Positions 27,309 to 34,472 of a stretch of DNA of 64,000 bases are shown piece by piece. Both the position numbers and the translations under genes were made by a program. Each line of letters starts with the position of its first letter. Within the stretch, counting starts at the first letter, position 1. A model generated the notes under the pieces. That model searched no databases. It saw nothing but the letters and a program-made list of their open reading frames with translations, and was not told the DNA's origin. The DNA comes from an uncultured Dysosmobacter sp. (GTDB taxonomy: Bacteria; Bacillota; Clostridia; Oscillospirales; Oscillospiraceae): the NCBI GenBank assembly GCA_934590165.1, contig CAKTOO010000016.1, forward strand, positions 1-64,000. Direction: 5' to 3'.

Positions 27309-27943
27309 TTGTGGAAAATATGCATTCCAACTAGGCAGCGACCAGGATGTCCAGCCGGAGGATGTAAAAACGGCACCATAAATCTCCTGCCGGACATTCC
27401 GAATGCAGACCGTGTCATCCGCTCCATTTCCACATTCAATAAGAAAACCATCCGCAAGGATTTTGAGCTGCTGGCGGATATCAATTACCCGGTCAACACC
27501 ATTCTGGCAGACCCCCGAGGGACTACCGCAAAATTCTGACACGAACGACCCTGGATGATATGCTGCGGGAGCTGTACCTCTTTGTTGCCCGGATCCGCGA
27601 TTTTTTGAATAAAAATGTAAACGCCAATCAACGTGTGGCCGAGCGGGCCAAGGCGTATATTGAAACGCATTACTCAAATTCGAGCCTGACGCCGGACCAG
27701 GTGGCAGGAGAAATGGGCATCTCCCCCAACTATTTCAGTGCTCTGTTCAAACAGAGCACCGGTAGTTCTTTCATCAATTACCTGACCAATGTGCGTATTT
27801 CTCACGCGAAAGGACTGCTCAAGAGCGGAACTAGCAAGACCTATGAGGTCGCCATGCGCTGTGGCTATGAAAACCCAACCTATTTTTCAACGATCTTCAA
27901 GCGCAGGACCGGCGTTTCCCCATCAGAATATCGGGGCGACTGA
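27309..27943 (+). pseudogene. Truncated, frameshifted AraC/YesN-type transcriptional regulator
   Basis: An upstream frame (27,309-27,539) reads to NYPVNTILADPRG, while the next frame picks up as RDYRKILTRTTLDDMLRELY, so one frameshift lies near 27,520. The 3' part encodes an intact AraC HTH pair of about 100 residues (LTPDQVAGEMGISPNYFSAL, then YEVAMRCGYENPTYFSTIFK). The usual N-terminal sensor or receiver region is missing or unrecognisable. The 127-residue HTH part could still be translated from ATG 27560, but its CTGGATGAT upstream lacks a ribosome binding site. Confidence 0.7.
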
Positions 27944-28116
27944 GGGAAAATTTTGTAACCCCATCGCTGAATGCCACATCGTTCCGGGATATCGGACAAG
28001 GCAAGGCCGGACGCCGGCAGAGCAATCGGACATCGTGTATGAATTCTTTACACACACCGTCCGAAGTGTAAAAGGACCTGACCAATTTCAGAGAAAACAC
28101 ATTTTCCTTATTATAG

Positions 28117-28153
28117 AAAACCACCGCAAGCAGCTTGTGCTTGCGGTGGTTGT
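28117..28153 (-). terminator. Terminator-like hairpin downstream of the tRNA-Ser genes
   Basis: AACCACCGCAAGCA (28119-28132) and TGCTTGCGGTGGTT (28138-28151) form a 14-bp stem with a 5-nt loop, followed by TTTTC on the minus strand. Confidence 0.7.
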
Positions 28154-28281
28154 TAGGCGACTTCATTCCGGATATTTTCGTTTCTTAACCCGAATCGAGA
28201 CCCAGCGTAGCGGATTCGATTCGGAAAGGAGGGGCAAGGGAGCGGGCGGATGACGTTCTTTTGTTCCGCAAAGATAAAAGA

Positions 28282-28313
28282 ACGTCGGAGCAAAGCGGAC
28301 TTTGCTCCGACGT
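28282..28313 (-). terminator. Terminator abutting tRNA-Ser(GCU)
   Basis: ACGTCGGAGCAAAG (28282-28295) and CTTTGCTCCGACGT (28300-28313) make a perfect 14-bp stem with a CGGA/TCCG tetraloop. On the minus strand it begins at the last base of the encoded CCA and ends in TTCTTTTATCTTT. One arm plus loop recurs at 11280-11296. Confidence 0.85.
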
Positions 28314-28405
28314 GGCGCAGAAGGAGGGATTTGAACCCTCGCGCCGGTTTTATCCAGCCTACTCCCTTAGCAGGGGAGCCCCTTCGGCCTCTTGGGTACT
28401 TCTGC
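28313..28405 (-). tRNA. tRNA-Ser (anticodon GCU)
   Basis: Cloverleaf with a class II long variable arm: acceptor GCAGAAG/CTTCTGC, anticodon stem CTCCC/GGGAG enclosing loop CTGCTAA (anticodon GCT), T-loop GTTCAAATC, discriminator G and encoded CCA (28315-28313). Confidence 0.95.
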
Positions 28406-28430
28406 AAATGACATATGAATTTAAAAAAAG

Positions 28431-28518
28431 TGGCGGAGAGAGTGGGATTCGAACCCACGGACGCTTGCACGTCGCCGGTTTTCAAGACCGGTTCCTTCAA
28501 CCGCTCGGACATCTCTCC
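28431..28518 (-). tRNA. tRNA-Ser (anticodon UGA)
   Basis: Class II tRNA: acceptor GGAGAGA/TCTCTCC, anticodon stem CCGGT/ACCGG with loop CTTGAAA (anticodon TGA), long variable arm, T-loop GTTCGAATC, discriminator G and encoded CCA. It lies 25 bp upstream of tRNA-Ser(GCU) on the same strand; the two are probably one transcript. Confidence 0.95.
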
Positions 28519-28709
28519 ATGGTGAAAGCTGTCCGCCGTCCGAACACTTTTGACATGATACCATACAACTGCTGGCTTTGTCAACAAGTTTTCTCCGAAT
28601 CCTTTTCAGAAAAAATTTTAAAAAAATTGAAATTAGGGGTTGCAATTTTATAACAACCATGTTAGTATATATAAGCTGACTGCGAGAAGCACAGCAAAAA
28701 AGAGAATAT

Positions 28710-28785
<76 letters not shown>

Positions 28786-28822
28786 AAAGAAGCCGAAATC
28801 GTAAGATTTCGGCTTCTTTTTG
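28786..28822 (+). terminator. Terminator of tRNA-Pro
   Basis: AGAAGCCGAAATC (28788-28800), GTAA loop, GATTTCGGCTTCTTTTT (28805-28821). Confidence 0.92.
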
Positions 28823-28884
28823 CTTTATAAGTTTTCAACTATTTTGTAAAGATTGAATCTATTGCAAAATCACTACTAAAACAA

Positions 28885-30042
28885 TCAAAGATTATCCGTG
28901 ATCTTTCGGAGGTCGTCCAGGTCCACGTCTTGATAATAACGTAACTGTTCATCGCTGGAATGGCCGATCAGAGCCAGTTTGTCCTTGTCAGCACCGTCTA
29001 CCCGCTTCATCAGCGTGGCGAAGGTATGACGGCAAGAGTGCGGCGTGTATGTGTGTTTCTGCTGACCGTGTACCTCGAAGATCGGATTTTCCAGCTTCAG
29101 CGCTTCCAGCACCCCGTAAAACATGGCGCGATATCCGCGGATAGTCAGTGTGCTTCCGTCTTTCCCACAAAACACCTGCCCGGTTTTCTTCCCGGCAGTC
29201 AACCGGTCTATGATGGGCTGTATCTTGGGAGAAACCGTTACTGTCCGGTTTTTACCGGCTTCTGTTTTTGCGCCGCCCACAAAAGCTCTCTCTTTTGCGC
29301 TATAATCCTCCACGCGGAGCGCCAGGAGCTCCGAAGGCCGGAATCCAAGGTAACACTGCGCCAGCACGTAGTCGGCGCCTGGGACGCTCTCAGAGGCCTT
29401 TCTGATGGCCTCCAGATAATCCATCGGTAAACCGACGCCGCCGGCACCGTTGTCGCCAGAGATCGTAAGGTAGTCCGCCAGATTCAGCTTTTCCGGGAAG
29501 TATCCCCGGGGGATGCCGTACTTGTACATGAGGCCCACCGTGGTCCTCATATTTTTTCTTGTGGATTTCCCTCGGGGGCACTCATCAATGCATTCCTGCA
29601 GATCATCGATGTCGATGTCAGCGACCTTCTGTGCAAAAAGCGGCTTAAAATATTTGACAGCCGATTTGTAACAGGTGATGGTATCCGGTCCGGCCTTATG
29701 AGTCGGCAGCCATAAGTCATAGAGCTGCTTAAAGGTCGTTGCGGCCTTCCGCTCCGCCTTTCCTGCAGCTGTGTTTTCCCGGTTCAGGGTGGGCAGCGCG
29801 GCCACGGCGTCTTTTTTCTTTTCGAAGCATTTGGACACGGTGACCCTGTGTTTCTTTCCGTTATCGTCCAGATAATAACCGCATGTCTTGATGGCAATAT
29901 ATCTGCCGTTTTTCAACTGGTAGACACTACCCTGTCCGTTTCCCCTGCTTTTTGTCCTTTGATTTCGCACTTCTTGCTTGGCGCCGCACTGGCAGCAATA
30001 TGGTCCGTCCGGCACAGTCTGCTTGCATTTCCGGCAGATCAT
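28885..30042 (-). CDS. int: Tyrosine integrase with N-terminal zinc ribbon
   Basis: The 385-residue site-specific recombinase opens with Cys pairs (C3, C6, C16, C19) forming a small zinc ribbon. An AP2-like/SAM-like arm- and core-binding region follows, then a catalytic domain with R in GFRPSELLALRV, HSCRHTF (H-x-x-R), the second H in GHSSDEQL, and nucleophile Y369 or Y370. The frame is open upstream, but GGAGGGGGTGGCGCT before ATG at 30042 marks the start. It catalyses integration and excision at the adjacent tRNA-Pro. The 3' end faces the attachment site. Confidence 0.92.
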   Translation of the reverse strand: MICRKCKQTVPDGPYCCQCGAKQEVRNQRTKSRGNGQGSVYQLKNGRYIAIKTCGYYLDDNGKKHRVTVSKCFEKKKDAVAALPTLNRENTAAGKAERKAATTFKQLYDLWLPTHKAGPDTITCYKSAVKYFKPLFAQKVADIDIDDLQECIDECPRGKSTRKNMRTTVGLMYKYGIPRGYFPEKLNLADYLTISGDNGAGGVGLPMDYLEAIRKASESVPGADYVLAQCYLGFRPSELLALRVEDYSAKERAFVGGAKTEAGKNRTVTVSPKIQPIIDRLTAGKKTGQVFCGKDGSTLTIRGYRAMFYGVLEALKLENPIFEVHGQQKHTYTPHSCRHTFATLMKRVDGADKDKLALIGHSSDEQLRYYQDVDLDDLRKITDNL

Positions 30043-30067
30043 AGCGCCACCCCCTCCCCTTTTGAAG

Positions 30068-30093
30068 AAACGCCCCGGAGCTCCGGGGCGTTT
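30068..30093 (-). terminator. Terminator after the membrane HTH gene
   Basis: AAACGCCCCGGAG/CTCCGGGGCGTTT is a perfect 26-bp palindrome 2 bp after the stop of the HTH gene; T-runs on both sides allow bidirectional action and separate it from the integrase gene. Confidence 0.88.
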
Positions 30094-30095
30094 TA

Positions 30096-30596
30096 TTATT
30101 TGCATTTGCGCGGAGCATCATCCACCGTAACATAGCGGATAGATCCGTCCGACGGGTTGATGATATCCCAGTACAGCCGGGCCACCATGACCATGGTGAG
30201 CAGCTGCATAATGATGCCGGCAACGACTACCAGGATGGTGGCACTCCGCCACCACTTGCGGTCCTTGCGGACTTCATACATGGCTGTTTTGTGGGCCTCC
30301 TCCTGGATGGCCACGGTCTTGCAGACCAGCGCGGCCAGTTTTTCCGGGTCCATCGGAAGATCTTCCGGAAGAAGATCCCGCACATCCATGTCCGGCTTTG
30401 GCAGCCCCGCCAGCTCGTCAATGGTGCAGCCCAGCGCCGTGGCCATGCGCTTGAGGGTGTCCATGCTGGGATTTTGTGTGGCGCTGGCGCGAATTTTGTT
30501 GATAGTGTCCGCCGGGAGATTTGCCGCCGAAGCAAACTCCGCCGTGGTCATGTTTTTCAGCTCCTGGTAGTATTTCACGTTTTCGGCCAGGGACAT
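30096..30596 (-). CDS. HTH (XRE) protein with a C-terminal transmembrane helix
   Basis: The 166-residue protein has an N-terminal Cro/CI-type HTH (about residues 5-62; MTTAEFASAANLPADTINKI and onward to ALGCTIDELAGL), a charged central region and a hydrophobic helix at about 123-145 (SATILVVVAGIIMQLLTMVM). AGGAGGCGGCAAAA precedes the ATG. Its position between integrase and immunity genes suggests regulation of excision or membrane-sensed induction, but no direct evidence exists. The DNA-binding domain and membrane anchor together are unusual for a phage regulator. Confidence 0.75.
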   Translation of the reverse strand: MSLAENVKYYQELKNMTTAEFASAANLPADTINKIRASATQNPSMDTLKRMATALGCTIDELAGLPKPDMDVRDLLPEDLPMDPEKLAALVCKTVAIQEEAHKTAMYEVRKDRKWWRSATILVVVAGIIMQLLTMVMVARLYWDIINPSDGSIRYVTVDDAPRKCK

Positions 30597-30909
30597 TTTT
30601 GCCGCCTCCTATTCAGCTTGATTTGCCGTTCAAGCGTCCCTACTTGCCGCCCTTTCGGCGGCTTGCCATGTTTGCATATTGTATTTGCCGCGCCGGTTTT
30701 GCTATGGTCAAGCCAGACCCAGGAGAGGCCGGGCGCCCCATGAAACACCTGCGGCGCAGGGACCGAGGCCCGGTAGACCACCAGGCACCGGCCTCTTTTG
30801 CGGTCAGATCAGACCGCCATCCTCTCTCACGGGCTCGTCGGTCTCCGAACCGGCGGGCCCGCCCTCAAAAAGTAAATTCAATTTATTGTTGCCACAGCAA
30901 AATACCGGA
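30597..30909. other. 313-bp gap between the membrane HTH gene and the HsdR-N-like gene
   Basis: No supported gene. It should hold the promoter of the HTH gene: on the minus strand a TACAAT sits near 30,680, but the nearest TTGACC lies 22 bp upstream of it, too far for a standard promoter. The right end (30,879 onward) belongs to the repeated 3' segment described separately. Confidence 0.5.
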
Positions 30910-30936
30910 TCACATTGTCTCTTCGGATGCAGTGGA
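30879..30936 (-). repeat. Repeated 3' segment, copy 3 (diverged)
   Basis: CAATTTATT, then CCGGATCACATTG and CTCTTCGGATGCA in the same order and spacing as copy 2 at 32098-32155, covering the last codons and downstream region of the HsdR-N-like gene. The central GCCCC...GGGGC part is diverged here. Confidence 0.65.
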
Positions 30937-31710
30937 CTTTTCCTTGTTGGCTGCGGGTTTTACTACGGGTTTCAGGGCCTTAGTAACTTTCTTTTTAGCA
31001 TCCGCTGCTTTCTCGACATCCAGAACTTCCCGCTTTAAAGTCTCATTCAGAATGATGTCGTAGATCTCTTCATTGCTTACCTTTGAGTCTGCCCCCATCT
31101 TCTTGAGCACTTTCTTTACGGCGTCGATCACAGGCTCGCTCAGGAGGACTTGTCCAATGGTAAATTTATTCAAAAGCTGCTTCTGAGTATGGTAGTCCTC
31201 CAGATAGGACACCTTGCTGGACTTGGTCATAGCCTCCCGCGTGAGGCAATAGATTTGTTCCAAATCGCTGGCCTTTTTAACGCTCACAGAGGTCAGGTCA
31301 AATTCATAGACCAATTCAGTATCAATGGGCTTGGCGAAAATGATCTTGTAGATCTTCCATTGAACGCCGTTAGTCAGGACGACCCAATCAATACCGGAGT
31401 TTGATCCATAGTCCACGGCTTGTTTGATATGCTGTGCTTTCAGATCCAAACCGGCGGCCTTGACCTCAATGAGAATGCGGGGAGTATTATCCAGTTTGAT
31501 AGCCAGGTCGCAGTATGTATGCTTGATGGCATACTCAGAGGTAATTTCTGTGTATTTGTTGTAGCCAAAAATATCGGCTAGAACATCCATCAGGATTGTA
31601 ACTGTATCGCTCTCGTTGATGTCCTGGTCTCTGGCTCTCATCAGGATCGGCTGATATCTTTTCAGGCCGGCAGCGATGCGGTCTTTTACTTTGGCGGGTA
31701 CAGTTATCAT
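30910..31710 (-). CDS. HsdR N-terminal-domain (type I restriction nuclease fold) protein
   Basis: The 266-residue protein is built around the HSDR_N fold. A conserved TYCDLAIKL with the acidic residue, then RILIEVKAAG with the E-x-K nuclease motif, forms a PD-(D/E)xK-like core at about residues 70-95; a Lys-rich tail closes the protein. The helicase part of HsdR is absent. The start at 31710 is set by GTGGGAGGAATATT. Such stand-alone proteins are common in prophages; roles in superinfection exclusion or DNA degradation are proposed by analogy, not shown. It sits in the immunity region with a coiled-coil protein and the repressor. Confidence 0.8.
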   Translation of the reverse strand: MITVPAKVKDRIAAGLKRYQPILMRARDQDINESDTVTILMDVLADIFGYNKYTEITSEYAIKHTYCDLAIKLDNTPRILIEVKAAGLDLKAQHIKQAVDYGSNSGIDWVVLTNGVQWKIYKIIFAKPIDTELVYEFDLTSVSVKKASDLEQIYCLTREAMTKSSKVSYLEDYHTQKQLLNKFTIGQVLLSEPVIDAVKKVLKKMGADSKVSNEEIYDIILNETLKREVLDVEKAADAKKKVTKALKPVVKPAANKEKSTASEETM

Positions 31711-31739
31711 AATATTCCTCCCACTACGGTGCCCTAATT

Positions 31740-31786
31740 GGACACAATTTATTTTTTGCCCCACTTTAGGGGCTGTATCACATTGC
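31740..31786 (-). repeat. Repeated 3' segment, copy 1
   Basis: 34 bp identical to copy 2 (GGACACAATTTATTTTTTGC and onward to GGGGC), then ATCACATTGC identical after three differing bases. Lies between the coiled-coil gene and the HsdR-N-like gene and includes the last codon and stop of the coiled-coil gene. Confidence 0.9.
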
Positions 31787-32062
31787 TTTCAATTCAGCGA
31801 TCTCTTTGGACATGGAGCGGATGACAGACTTCATGAACACGATTTCATCCTCCAGGGCGTCCAGACGGCTTTTGGGAGCCATCGTTTCCAAAAGCGTTTT
31901 TTGCCCTTCCGCCAAGGATTGGATCTGCGGCTCCATACGGTTTTCAATATCCAGCCTGACAATGGCCACATCCTGCCGGAGAGCGTCCATGTCCTTTCTC
32001 ATATCGCCGACAGTGCTTTTCAAGTCGTTCATCAATTCCAGGATCTTCTCTTCATTGTCCAT
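31778..32062 (-). CDS. Small coiled-coil protein, function unknown
   Basis: The 94-residue protein is almost entirely heptad-patterned helix (MDNEEKILELMNDLKSTVGD at the start, IENRMEPQIQSLAEG and VIRSMSKEIAELKAM at the end), so it is expected to oligomerise. GAAAGGAAGC precedes ATG 32062. It lies between the repressor and the HsdR-N-like gene on the same strand, with related repeated 3' flanks, which suggests it may work with the nuclease-fold protein; this is inference only. Confidence 0.7.
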   Translation of the reverse strand: MDNEEKILELMNDLKSTVGDMRKDMDALRQDVAIVRLDIENRMEPQIQSLAEGQKTLLETMAPKSRLDALEDEIVFMKSVIRSMSKEIAELKAM

Positions 32063-32092
32063 ACAATGCTTCCTTTCTTCGACATACAAATC

Positions 32093-32139
32093 GGACACAA
32101 TTTATTTTTTGCCCCACTTTAGGGGCCGGATCACATTGC
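32093..32139 (-). repeat. Repeated 3' segment, copy 2
   Basis: Same 34-bp block as copy 1 followed by ATCACATTGC; lies directly after the repressor gene stop. A GCCCC-actttA-GGGGC hairpin is inside, but on the minus strand it is followed by A residues, so it is not a standard terminator for these genes. Confidence 0.9.
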
Positions 32140-32472
32140 CTCTTCGGATGCATCGGACAGGCCAAAAGGCTCGAGAGCGAGTTTCACCATCTCTCTGGCA
32201 CGTGCATCCGCATTTCGGTATGCCAACAAAAGCTGGCGTTCTTCATCGGTCAGATGCTCATCCTCCGGTCTGGTTCCGTAATTTAGGTAGTCCGTTGTGG
32301 TCCCAAGGACTTCTGCGATACGGGTCAAATGCTTGGACTTTGTACAGGATGCGGATTTTCTACGACGCCAGTCGCTCACGGTGTCATCTGATACGCCAAC
32401 GGCGGCGGCAAAATCCTTTTGCTCTTTGAATTGTTTATCGACCAATTCAAAGATACGGTCAATGATGTCCAA
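32131..32472 (-). CDS. CI-like prophage repressor (XRE family)
   Basis: The 113-residue protein has an HTH at about residues 12-65 (FAAAVGVSDDTVSDWRRRKS) and a short acidic C terminus with no peptidase (LexA-type) domain. GGAGGTGG followed 5 nt later by TTG at 32472 is the best start. It is the leftmost-reading gene of the divergent control region with three operators, so it is the likely lysogenic repressor. Without a self-cleavage domain, induction must use another route (for example an antirepressor). Confidence 0.8.
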   Translation of the reverse strand: MDIIDRIFELVDKQFKEQKDFAAAVGVSDDTVSDWRRRKSASCTKSKHLTRIAEVLGTTTDYLNYGTRPEDEHLTDEERQLLLAYRNADARAREMVKLALEPFGLSDASEEAM

Positions 32473-32489
32473 TAAAACCACCTCCAAAA

Positions 32490-32582
32490 CGGAAAAATTC
32501 CGGCTGGTAATTTAGACAAGATTTACAAAAACGGAAAAATTCCGGAATTTATATTGACAACCGGAAAAACTCCGTTTATAAC
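32490..32582 (+). promoter_or_regulatory. Divergent lysogeny control region: three operators and the early rightward promoter
   Basis: CGGAAAAATTCCGG at 32490-32503 and at 32532-32545, and the variant CGGAAAAACTCCG at 32562-32574. Spacings are 42 and 30 bp (about 4 and 3 helical turns). The third site lies between TTGACA (32554-32559) and TATAAC (32577-32582), spacer 17 bp, so repressor binding would block the early promoter. The first lies just before the repressor start and would allow autoregulation. Confidence 0.9.
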
Positions 32583-32630
32583 TATGCTTGTAAAGCATAA
32601 GCAGAACCAAAAAAAGAAAGGAGAATCGAT

Positions 32631-32801
32631 ATGACTGCGTTAGAAAACGAGAAAAAACGCGAGGTGCTGAACGCTGCGGCTGATTTTGCACTGCGTGTTA
32701 TGGAAGGCAATGCATGCACTCCGCAGGAAACGGCTGTCCTTCCGGCTGTTCTTGACCTTTTGTTTTTGGAAGAAAAAGAGAAGGTACGCCAAGACTTATA
32801 A
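32631..32801 (+). CDS. Small early phage protein, 56 residues
   Basis: First gene from the early promoter. AAAGAAAGGAGAATCGAT precedes ATG 32631; the product is a mostly helical acidic protein (starts MTALENEKKREVLN, ends EEKEKVRQDL). Its end overlaps the convergent gene on the minus strand by 6 bp. I do not recognise it; position suggests an early control function such as a Cro-like or antirepressor role. Confidence 0.65.
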   Translation: MTALENEKKREVLNAAADFALRVMEGNACTPQETAVLPAVLDLLFLEEKEKVRQDL

Positions 32802-33011
32802 ATTCCCCTGATTGAGAATTTCAGCAAGAGAGGTTTTCACGGCCTCCCGAATCGCCTGGTTGTTGAGTTCAAAGACAGCTTTCACGCGGAGCCAACTGTA
32901 TTCGTTCGCAAATGCAGCAGGATAAAGCTCCATCGAGACCTTTTGCTGTATCTGAGCCAGTTCACGGTCAAAACAAGTGTCTACGATTTTTTCAATTTCT
33001 TGGCGTTTCAT
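32796..33011 (-). CDS. Small phage protein on the opposite strand, 71 residues
   Basis: The protein runs from MKRQEIEKIVDTCFDREL to AEILNQGNL, with GGGAGGCC and a 5-nt spacer before the ATG, so it is likely real despite pointing against the early transcript. Mostly helical, with one conserved-looking cysteine. If transcribed it would give RNA antisense to the 3' end of the preceding early gene; no good promoter is visible. Confidence 0.6.
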   Translation of the reverse strand: MKRQEIEKIVDTCFDRELAQIQQKVSMELYPAAFANEYSWLRVKAVFELNNQAIREAVKTSLAEILNQGNL

Positions 33012-33112
33012 ACGTTGGCCTCCCGGTCCTCGCTTTTTTCTTTTTGCATGTGCTTATGCTTAATTTGCATTTTACCACGTTACAAAAAATTTGACAAGGA
33101 GGTGAGGACTGC

Positions 33113-33307
33113 TTGAACCGAATTCGACAGCTGCGGGAGGAGAAAGGCATGACGCAGCAGCAGCTGGCGGATGCCCTGGGCATCAACCAGAGCACCGTGG
33201 ACCGGTACGAAAAGGGCATTATTGAGCTGCGGCTGACCGTGGCCATGCGGATCATCGCTGTCCTGGGATGCACCATGAGCCAGCTGACGGGACAGGATAT
33301 TGCATGA
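33113..33307 (+). CDS. Small XRE-family HTH protein (Cro-like)
   Basis: The 64-residue protein is a single Cro/CI HTH domain (MTQQQLADALGINQSTVDRY at residues 14-33). Start is TTG at 33115-33113 frame, with AAGGAGGTGAGG upstream. Its place after the operator region suits Cro or an early-gene regulator. Confidence 0.82.
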   Translation: MNRIRQLREEKGMTQQQLADALGINQSTVDRYEKGIIELRLTVAMRIIAVLGCTMSQLTGQDIA

Positions 33308-33320
33308 GAAAGGAGACAGT

Positions 33321-33629
33321 ATGCTGACACTGAAGGACATTGAGAACATGGACCGGTCCACACTGACGCCGGCCATTGTTTCCAGTTATCTTGGCTGCGA
33401 CCAGCAGACGCTGCGGCTCCAGGCCCGCCTCCGGCCGGACCTGCTGGGCTTCCCTGTTGTGTGCGTCGGCAGCCGGGTGAAGATCCCCAAGGAGCCGTTC
33501 CTGGCGTTCTGCCGGGGCGAGATCGACATGAGGAGGAAGCATGAGACCTGTATCAAGGGAAGAGATGTTCGAGCAGCTGGACTTTCGGCGGAAAATGCTG
33601 CGGCGAAAATGTCTCGAATATGTCGATAA
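33321..33629 (+). CDS. Excisionase-like/HTH phage protein
   Basis: The 102-residue protein opens LTLKDIENMDRSTLTPAIVS and continues YLGCDQQTLRLQARLRPD; this pattern is common in clostridial phages and carries a short winged-HTH-like core. AGAAAGGAGACAGT precedes ATG 33321. The last 30 residues overlap the start of the next gene by 89 bp in another frame, so the C terminus is poorly constrained. Confidence 0.65.
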   Translation: MLTLKDIENMDRSTLTPAIVSSYLGCDQQTLRLQARLRPDLLGFPVVCVGSRVKIPKEPFLAFCRGEIDMRRKHETCIKGRDVRAAGLSAENAAAKMSRICR

Positions 33630-33810
33630 GCAATTTTGGGAAATTGCGGAAGATTTTTATCAAGAGCTTGTTGGCGTGGAAGAGTTTGCCGAATCTATCG
33701 GTCTGATGGACGATAATCGCGCGGAACGGGAGAAACTGCGCGAATATATGCTTTCGTGCAAATACCGTACCACAAAAAAGGAGGAAATACCATGCCGGGA
33801 GAGTACCTGA
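33541..33810 (+). CDS. Small phage protein, function unknown
   Basis: The 89-residue, strongly charged helical protein (MFEQLDFRRKMLRRKCLEYV near the start) has AGGAGGAAGC directly before ATG 33541. It overlaps the preceding gene by 89 bp and the next by 19 bp. No family recognised. Confidence 0.6.
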   Translation: MRPVSREEMFEQLDFRRKMLRRKCLEYVDKQFWEIAEDFYQELVGVEEFAESIGLMDDNRAEREKLREYMLSCKYRTTKKEEIPCREST

Positions 33811-34373
33811 ATCCGTACCAAAAGGCACGGAAAACGACCTGTTTGACCCAGGAACAGGCAGCGGAGCGGCTTGGACTTTCCGCTGAAAGTCTGAAACAAT
33901 ATGAGCTGGGCAAGCGTGTGCCATCCAATGGGGTGGTCTGGCAGATGGTGCAGATCTACGATACATCGTGGCTGGCGCTGGAGCATCTGCGGGATACCTC
34001 GGAGGCCCTTGGCGTTTTGCCGGAGGTGACCGTGCAGAGCCTTCCGACGGCAGCCATCCAGCTGATCAACCGGGTGCTGGACTTTGCGGACCGGCATCGG
34101 GACCGGCAGCTGCTCCGCATCGCAGAGGACGGCGTGATCGACGAGGCGGAGCGGCCTGAGTTTGACGACATCGTCCGAGATCTGGACGGCATCGTCGGCG
34201 CGGCGCTGCAGGTCAAATTTACGCCGGGCATAAAAAAAGGCCGCCTGGATGTGGGCGCATCCAAGCGGCAGGACCTCGGACTTGCGTCAGAGATCAATCG
34301 CAAGAATAATATACCACACATGCGAGCTGGACGCAAGCATAATTTTGCCCGGGAGGGAGGTGCCCTCCTGTGA
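33792..34373 (+). CDS. XRE-family HTH regulator with C-terminal extension
   Basis: The 193-residue protein has an HTH at about residues 12-60 (TCLTQEQAAERLGLSAESLK), followed by a helical region and a basic, low-complexity C terminus. AAAAAAGGAGGAAATACC precedes ATG 33792. It lies in the early operon just before the replication genes, so an early-gene or replication regulator role is likely. Confidence 0.75.
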   Translation: MPGEYLNPYQKARKTTCLTQEQAAERLGLSAESLKQYELGKRVPSNGVVWQMVQIYDTSWLALEHLRDTSEALGVLPEVTVQSLPTAAIQLINRVLDFADRHRDRQLLRIAEDGVIDEAERPEFDDIVRDLDGIVGAALQVKFTPGIKKGRLDVGASKRQDLGLASEINRKNNIPHMRAGRKHNFAREGGALL

Positions 34374-34468
34374 GCGGGACGGCGTTTGTGTTCATGCTGA
34401 TCGGCGTGGCCACCGTGAGCTACAAGTTCGTGGCTTTCGTGGCCCGCCTGGACAAAGGGAGAGGGTGA
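34370..34468 (+). CDS. 32-residue single-helix membrane mini-protein
   Basis: GTG at 34370 overlaps the previous stop (GTGA), with GGAGG 9 nt upstream. The product (GTAFVFMLIGVATVSYKFVA and a short charged end) is one hydrophobic helix with a basic tail. Coupled translation and position in an unbroken operon support it; function unknown. Confidence 0.5.
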   Translation: MSGTAFVFMLIGVATVSYKFVAFVARLDKGRG

Positions 34469-34472
34469 GAGT

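Noticed and set aside
32490..32574. Possible CRISPR array (three similar units)
   Set aside because: Units are 13-14 bp palindromes with short unequal spacing in a divergent promoter; they are operators. No cas genes in the window.
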